A stretch of DNA of 32,313 nt. It comes from Acidimicrobiaceae bacterium (GTDB lineage Bacteria; Actinomycetota; Acidimicrobiia; Acidimicrobiales; RAAP-2). The notes beneath the pieces are model-generated. The model saw only the letters and a program-made list of their open reading frames with translations. It made no database searches and had not been told where the DNA came from. Location: contig DAHUZT010000100.1 in NCBI GenBank assembly GCA_027315005.1, positions 1 through 32,313 on the forward strand, read 5' to 3'. Every line of letters starts with the position of its first letter. The first letter of the stretch is position 1. Shown here piece by piece: positions 29,780 to 32,313 of this stretch. The translations under genes and the position numbers were made by a program.

Positions 29780-31435
29780 ATGACGCCGATGCGAGAGGAA
29801 GATGGCGTCCGTCGAGGTCCGGCCCGCGCATATCAGAGCCTACGGGTCCAGACGATCTGGATGGGGATCGGCACCGCACTCAGCCGGTTGACCGGACTGC
29901 TGCGCATCCTTGCTCTGGCCTACGCCCTCGGCTTCACACGGTTGGCTGACGCGTACAACCTGGCCAACAACGCGCCCAACATGCTCTATGACGTCGTGCT
30001 CGGCGGCGTTCTGTCGGCAACCTTCATCCCCATCTTCGTCGAACGACTTGCGACCCGATCCGAACGTCAGGCCTGGAAGGCCATTTCGGCGGTGACCACC
30101 ACCGCCGTCCTTCTACTCGTCGTGGCCACAGTCGCCTCCTGGGTGATGGCTCCCTACATCATCGACGCGTTCACCATCCTCGGTCACGCATCAGGTGCCC
30201 GCGGCCAAGCCCACCTCGAACAGGAGAAGGAGGTCGCGACCACCCTACTTCGGTGGTTCGTACCCCAGATCGCGCTCTACGGACTCATCGGCCTGACCAC
30301 GGCGCTGCTGAACGTGAGGAATCGCTTCATCGCGCCGATGTGGACGGCAATAGCCAACAACGCCGTCTGCATTCTCGTGCTGCTCTGGTTCCGGTACGTG
30401 GCCGGTCCGCAGCCATCCCTGGAGAGCGTCAGTCTCCATCAGAGTCAGCTGATCCTGCTCGGACTGGGAACCACCTGCGGCGTGGCTCTCCAGGCCGCGC
30501 TGTTGCTTCCGAGCCTCAAACGCGCCCACGTTTCCCTCCGGTGGCGTTTCGAACCGGGACACGAGGCGGTCCGCGCCATCGCCCGCCTCGGGTCATGGAC
30601 ACTGGGATTCATCTTGATGAGCCAGTTCGTCCAGTTCGTCGTGCTGGCCCTGGCGGTGGCCGCCGGGGGACCCGCCCCGGTGAGCTCCTATACCTATGCA
30701 TACGCCTTCCTCCAGATGCCCTTCGCCATCGTGGCGGTCTCGATCATGAGCGCGGTGACGCCCGACCTGGCCAAACATTGGGCGGTTCAGCAGATGCAGC
30801 TGTTCCGCCGAAGACTGGCCACCGGCCTGAGAGCGGTGATAGCGATCATCGTGCCCGCTTCGGTTGGACTGCTCCTGCTGGCTCATCCGGCGTCAAGGCT
30901 GTTCTTCTCCCGGGGGGCGGCCTCGGGAAGCTCAGGAGAGCAAGCGATCACGATCACCGGCAGCACCCTGGCCATGTTCGCTCTGGGGCTGCCGAGCTAC
31001 TGCGTCTTCCAGTACGAGATCCGCGTCCTCGAAGCCATGCAGCGAGCCCGGACGGCCTTCTGGTTCTCGATGGTGCCCAACGGTTTCAACCTAGTCCTGG
31101 CCCTCATCCTCGTTCATCTCATCGGGGTGCCGGGCCTGGCCCTCGCCCTTTCGATCGCTTACAGCATTGGGGCGATCTGGGGTTTGGCGGTCCTGCGCGG
31201 ATGGCTCGGTCCGCTCGGAAGCCGACGCCTCTGGATGCCGCTCCGTTCGATGGGGGTATCCACTGTCGCCATGGCCGCCGTAGTGGTTGTGATCATGGCC
31301 GGGATCGGAGGGAGCCACGGCATCATGCTGCTCCTCCGGGTCGTCTCGGCCGTTGTCGGCGGTTCGGTGACCTATCTGGCCGTGGTCAACCTGGTCGGCT
31401 CCCGACTCGCTCGCCGTGCGACCAGCCACCGATGA
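29780..31435 (+). CDS. murJ: MurJ/MviN-type lipid II flippase
   Basis: A 551-aa inner-membrane protein of the MOP superfamily with about 14 helices. MurJ marks include GIGTALSRLTGLLRILALAYALGF, ADAYNLANNAPNMLYDVVLGGVLSATFIPIFVERL, TTLLRWFVPQIALYGLIGL, and FLQMPFAIVAVSIMSAVTPDLAKH. It carries the peptidoglycan precursor lipid II across the membrane. The ATG at 29780 has only a weak ribosome-binding site; an ATG at 29789 is also possible. It lies beside AsnB-like and VanY-like genes. It lacks the extra kinase-like C-terminal part seen in the mycobacterial homologue. The stop forms ATGA with a possible extended start of the next gene. Confidence 0.92.
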   Translation: MTPMREEDGVRRGPARAYQSLRVQTIWMGIGTALSRLTGLLRILALAYALGFTRLADAYNLANNAPNMLYDVVLGGVLSATFIPIFVERLATRSERQAWKAISAVTTTAVLLLVVATVASWVMAPYIIDAFTILGHASGARGQAHLEQEKEVATTLLRWFVPQIALYGLIGLTTALLNVRNRFIAPMWTAIANNAVCILVLLWFRYVAGPQPSLESVSLHQSQLILLGLGTTCGVALQAALLLPSLKRAHVSLRWRFEPGHEAVRAIARLGSWTLGFILMSQFVQFVVLALAVAAGGPAPVSSYTYAYAFLQMPFAIVAVSIMSAVTPDLAKHWAVQQMQLFRRRLATGLRAVIAIIVPASVGLLLLAHPASRLFFSRGAASGSSGEQAITITGSTLAMFALGLPSYCVFQYEIRVLEAMQRARTAFWFSMVPNGFNLVLALILVHLIGVPGLALALSIAYSIGAIWGLAVLRGWLGPLGSRRLWMPLRSMGVSTVAMAAVVVVIMAGIGGSHGIMLLLRVVSAVVGGSVTYLAVVNLVGSRLARRATSHR

Positions 31436-31530
31436 AGTATCCGCGGTCCCGCCCATGGACCCTGCGCCCTCGCCCGAAAGTACTTCTCCAATCCCAATGG
31501 CACGTTCGCGGACGATGGCGCTGTTGCTCG

Positions 31531-32010
31531 ATGCATGATGGTGGAGTGGAGCAGCGCCAGGTACGGCTGTCCGACCCTGAGGCGGCATCGCTGCTCGGCG
31601 GGTTGGCCGAGGAGTACGAGCGGCGCTACGGAACCGGGGACGAGCTCGCGTCGGTCGACGACCGGGAATTCGAACCGCCCGACGGTGTGTTCCTGGTGCT
31701 GATCGATAACGGCGAGGTCGTCTCCGGTGGCGGCCTCCGACGGTTGTCGGACCTCACCTGCGAGATCAAACGGGTGTGGACTGCTCCGGATCGACGACAG
31801 AAGGGTCTGGCCTCGATCATCCTCTCCAGCCTGGAGCACGAAGCCAAGGCTCGCGGCTATCGAACCCTCAGACTCGAAACCGGTCCGGCCCAGCCCGAGG
31901 CACGGATCCTCTACGAACGACGTGGGTACCGCCGGATACCGCCCTACGGCCGCTACGAGCACGCTGCGGCGTATGAGCTCAGTCTCGATGTCCCATCCAG
32001 CCCGACCTGA
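31531..32010 (+). CDS. GNAT-family N-acetyltransferase
   Basis: A 159-aa acetyl-CoA-dependent acyltransferase. The fold's strand beta4 and motif A appear as CEIKRVWTAPDRRQKGLASIILSSLEHEAKARGY, with the acetyl-CoA pyrophosphate loop RRQKGLA, followed by LRLETGPAQPEARILYERRGYRRI (motif B, with the usual Tyr). The substrate is unknown. The start is unsure: ATG 31531, GTG 31546, or an ATG at 31432 overlapping the murJ stop as ATGA, which would add 33 Arg/Trp-rich residues unlike the family. None has a good ribosome-binding site. It is the last complete gene before the transposase remnant. Confidence 0.82.
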   Translation: MHDGGVEQRQVRLSDPEAASLLGGLAEEYERRYGTGDELASVDDREFEPPDGVFLVLIDNGEVVSGGGLRRLSDLTCEIKRVWTAPDRRQKGLASIILSSLEHEAKARGYRTLRLETGPAQPEARILYERRGYRRIPPYGRYEHAAAYELSLDVPSSPT

Positions 32011-32073
32011 TCAAGTCCATCACGGCCCCTGCGGCGTCGTCAGCGTTGAGGGCGCCGACCACTAGACCGAAGT

Positions 32074-32089
32074 TACCCCTCGTTGGGTA
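32074..32089. other. Short inverted repeat beyond the transposase end
   Basis: TACCC and GGGTA pair across six bases, 53 bp past the transposase stop. It could be part of the element's terminal inverted repeat or a weak terminator for the convergent GNAT and transposase genes. The other end of the element is outside the window. Confidence 0.3.
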
Positions 32090-32141
32090 GGGAATGCTGG
32101 TCCCACCAGGGGATACGGGAGACAGGTGCGGGTTGTTCTGG

Positions 32142-32313
32142 CTACGTCAGCGTGAGCGGCACAGCTGTGCCAAGCAACTCAAACACCTGGCGCTGGGTCG
32201 GTGTGGGAACGGCGAGCATCTCGAACTCCCGGCTCATCCCCGATGTGGTTCGCATGGTGTTACGGGTCAAGGTGGCGAGGTGGTCGAGGAGACTCCGAAA
32301 CGATCTGGCCTCG
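32142..32313 (-). CDS. 3' end of a transposase (IS1634/IS4-like), partial
   Basis: Fifty-six codons and a TAG at 32144-32142 are visible. The frame reads RSFRSLLDHLATLTRNTMR..., then PTPTQRQVFELLG near the C-terminus. Segments like 'LTRNT' and 'PTPxQRxxFELLG' are, as I recall, typical of the C-terminal end of IS1634-family transposases of actinobacteria. The rest lies beyond the window, so intactness cannot be judged. If right, an insertion sequence borders the GNAT gene, with its terminal repeat somewhere in 32011-32140. Confidence 0.55.
   Translation of the reverse strand, partial: EARSFRSLLDHLATLTRNTMRTTSGMSREFEMLAVPTPTQRQVFELLGTAVPLTLT

Noticed and set aside
29344-29781. 145-residue minus-strand open frame in the murJ upstream region
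   Set aside because: It has no ribosome-binding site, motif or hydrophobic pattern, and it would cover the only place for the divergent promoters.

Overview
The window is GC-rich, densely coded actinobacterial DNA. Several markers point to a deep-branching actinobacterium, and I would guess class Acidimicrobiia. These are a phosphatidylinositol-mannoside (PIM) type lipid block, a mycothiol ligase (MshC), an F420-dependent NADP reductase, an InhA-like enoyl reductase and an LpdA-like flavoprotein. The class assignment is inference. Reading frames are often joined by ATGA or GTGA stop/start overlaps, and several genes look leaderless.

Layout. (1) About 1-9.6 kb, minus strand: npdG, mshC, thrS, a HIT-domain hydrolase, a CDP-alcohol phosphatidyltransferase, a PatA-like acyltransferase, a triple-PAS GGDEF diguanylate cyclase, a PimA-like mannosyltransferase, and the start of one more gene. 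The order thrS-HIT-pgsA-patA-pimA matches the mycobacterial PIM locus as I remember it, but here a c-di-GMP synthase sits between patA and pimA. (2) 9.6-11 kb, plus strand: InhA-like reductase and a SnoaL/NTF2-like protein. (3) 11-17.8 kb: aldehyde dehydrogenase (minus) divergent from a TetR regulator, nitronate monooxygenase-like protein, LpdA-like reductase and DHA2 efflux pump (plus). Three short tandem-repeat arrays lie in the promoter and ribosome-binding regions here. (4) 17.8-24.7 kb: a probable light-response locus. An SDR-photolyase pair runs left. An overlapping operon runs right: flavoprotein, DUF1365, cyclopropane-fatty-acid-synthase-type methyltransferase, and a cobalamin-binding photoreceptor-type regulator carrying the W-x9-EH signature of CarH/LitR. 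A palindrome lies between the two arms. (5) 24.7-26.9 kb: TauE/SafE exporter, DUF1634 membrane protein and GntR/UTRA regulator, starting at a probable leaderless promoter whose -10 overlaps a perfect palindrome. (6) 26.9-31.4 kb: AsnB-like amidotransferase and an M15 (VanY-like) zinc-peptidase-fold protein (minus), divergent from MurJ. This set suggests peptidoglycan modification. (7) 31.4-32.3 kb: a GNAT acetyltransferase and the 3' end of a transposase running off the window.

The most interesting parts are the photoreceptor/lipid/photolyase locus with its atypical DNA-binding domain, the diguanylate cyclase inside the PIM operon, the repeat arrays at expression signals around the LpdA and efflux genes, and the AsnB/M15/MurJ group. 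No tRNA, rRNA or CRISPR array was seen.
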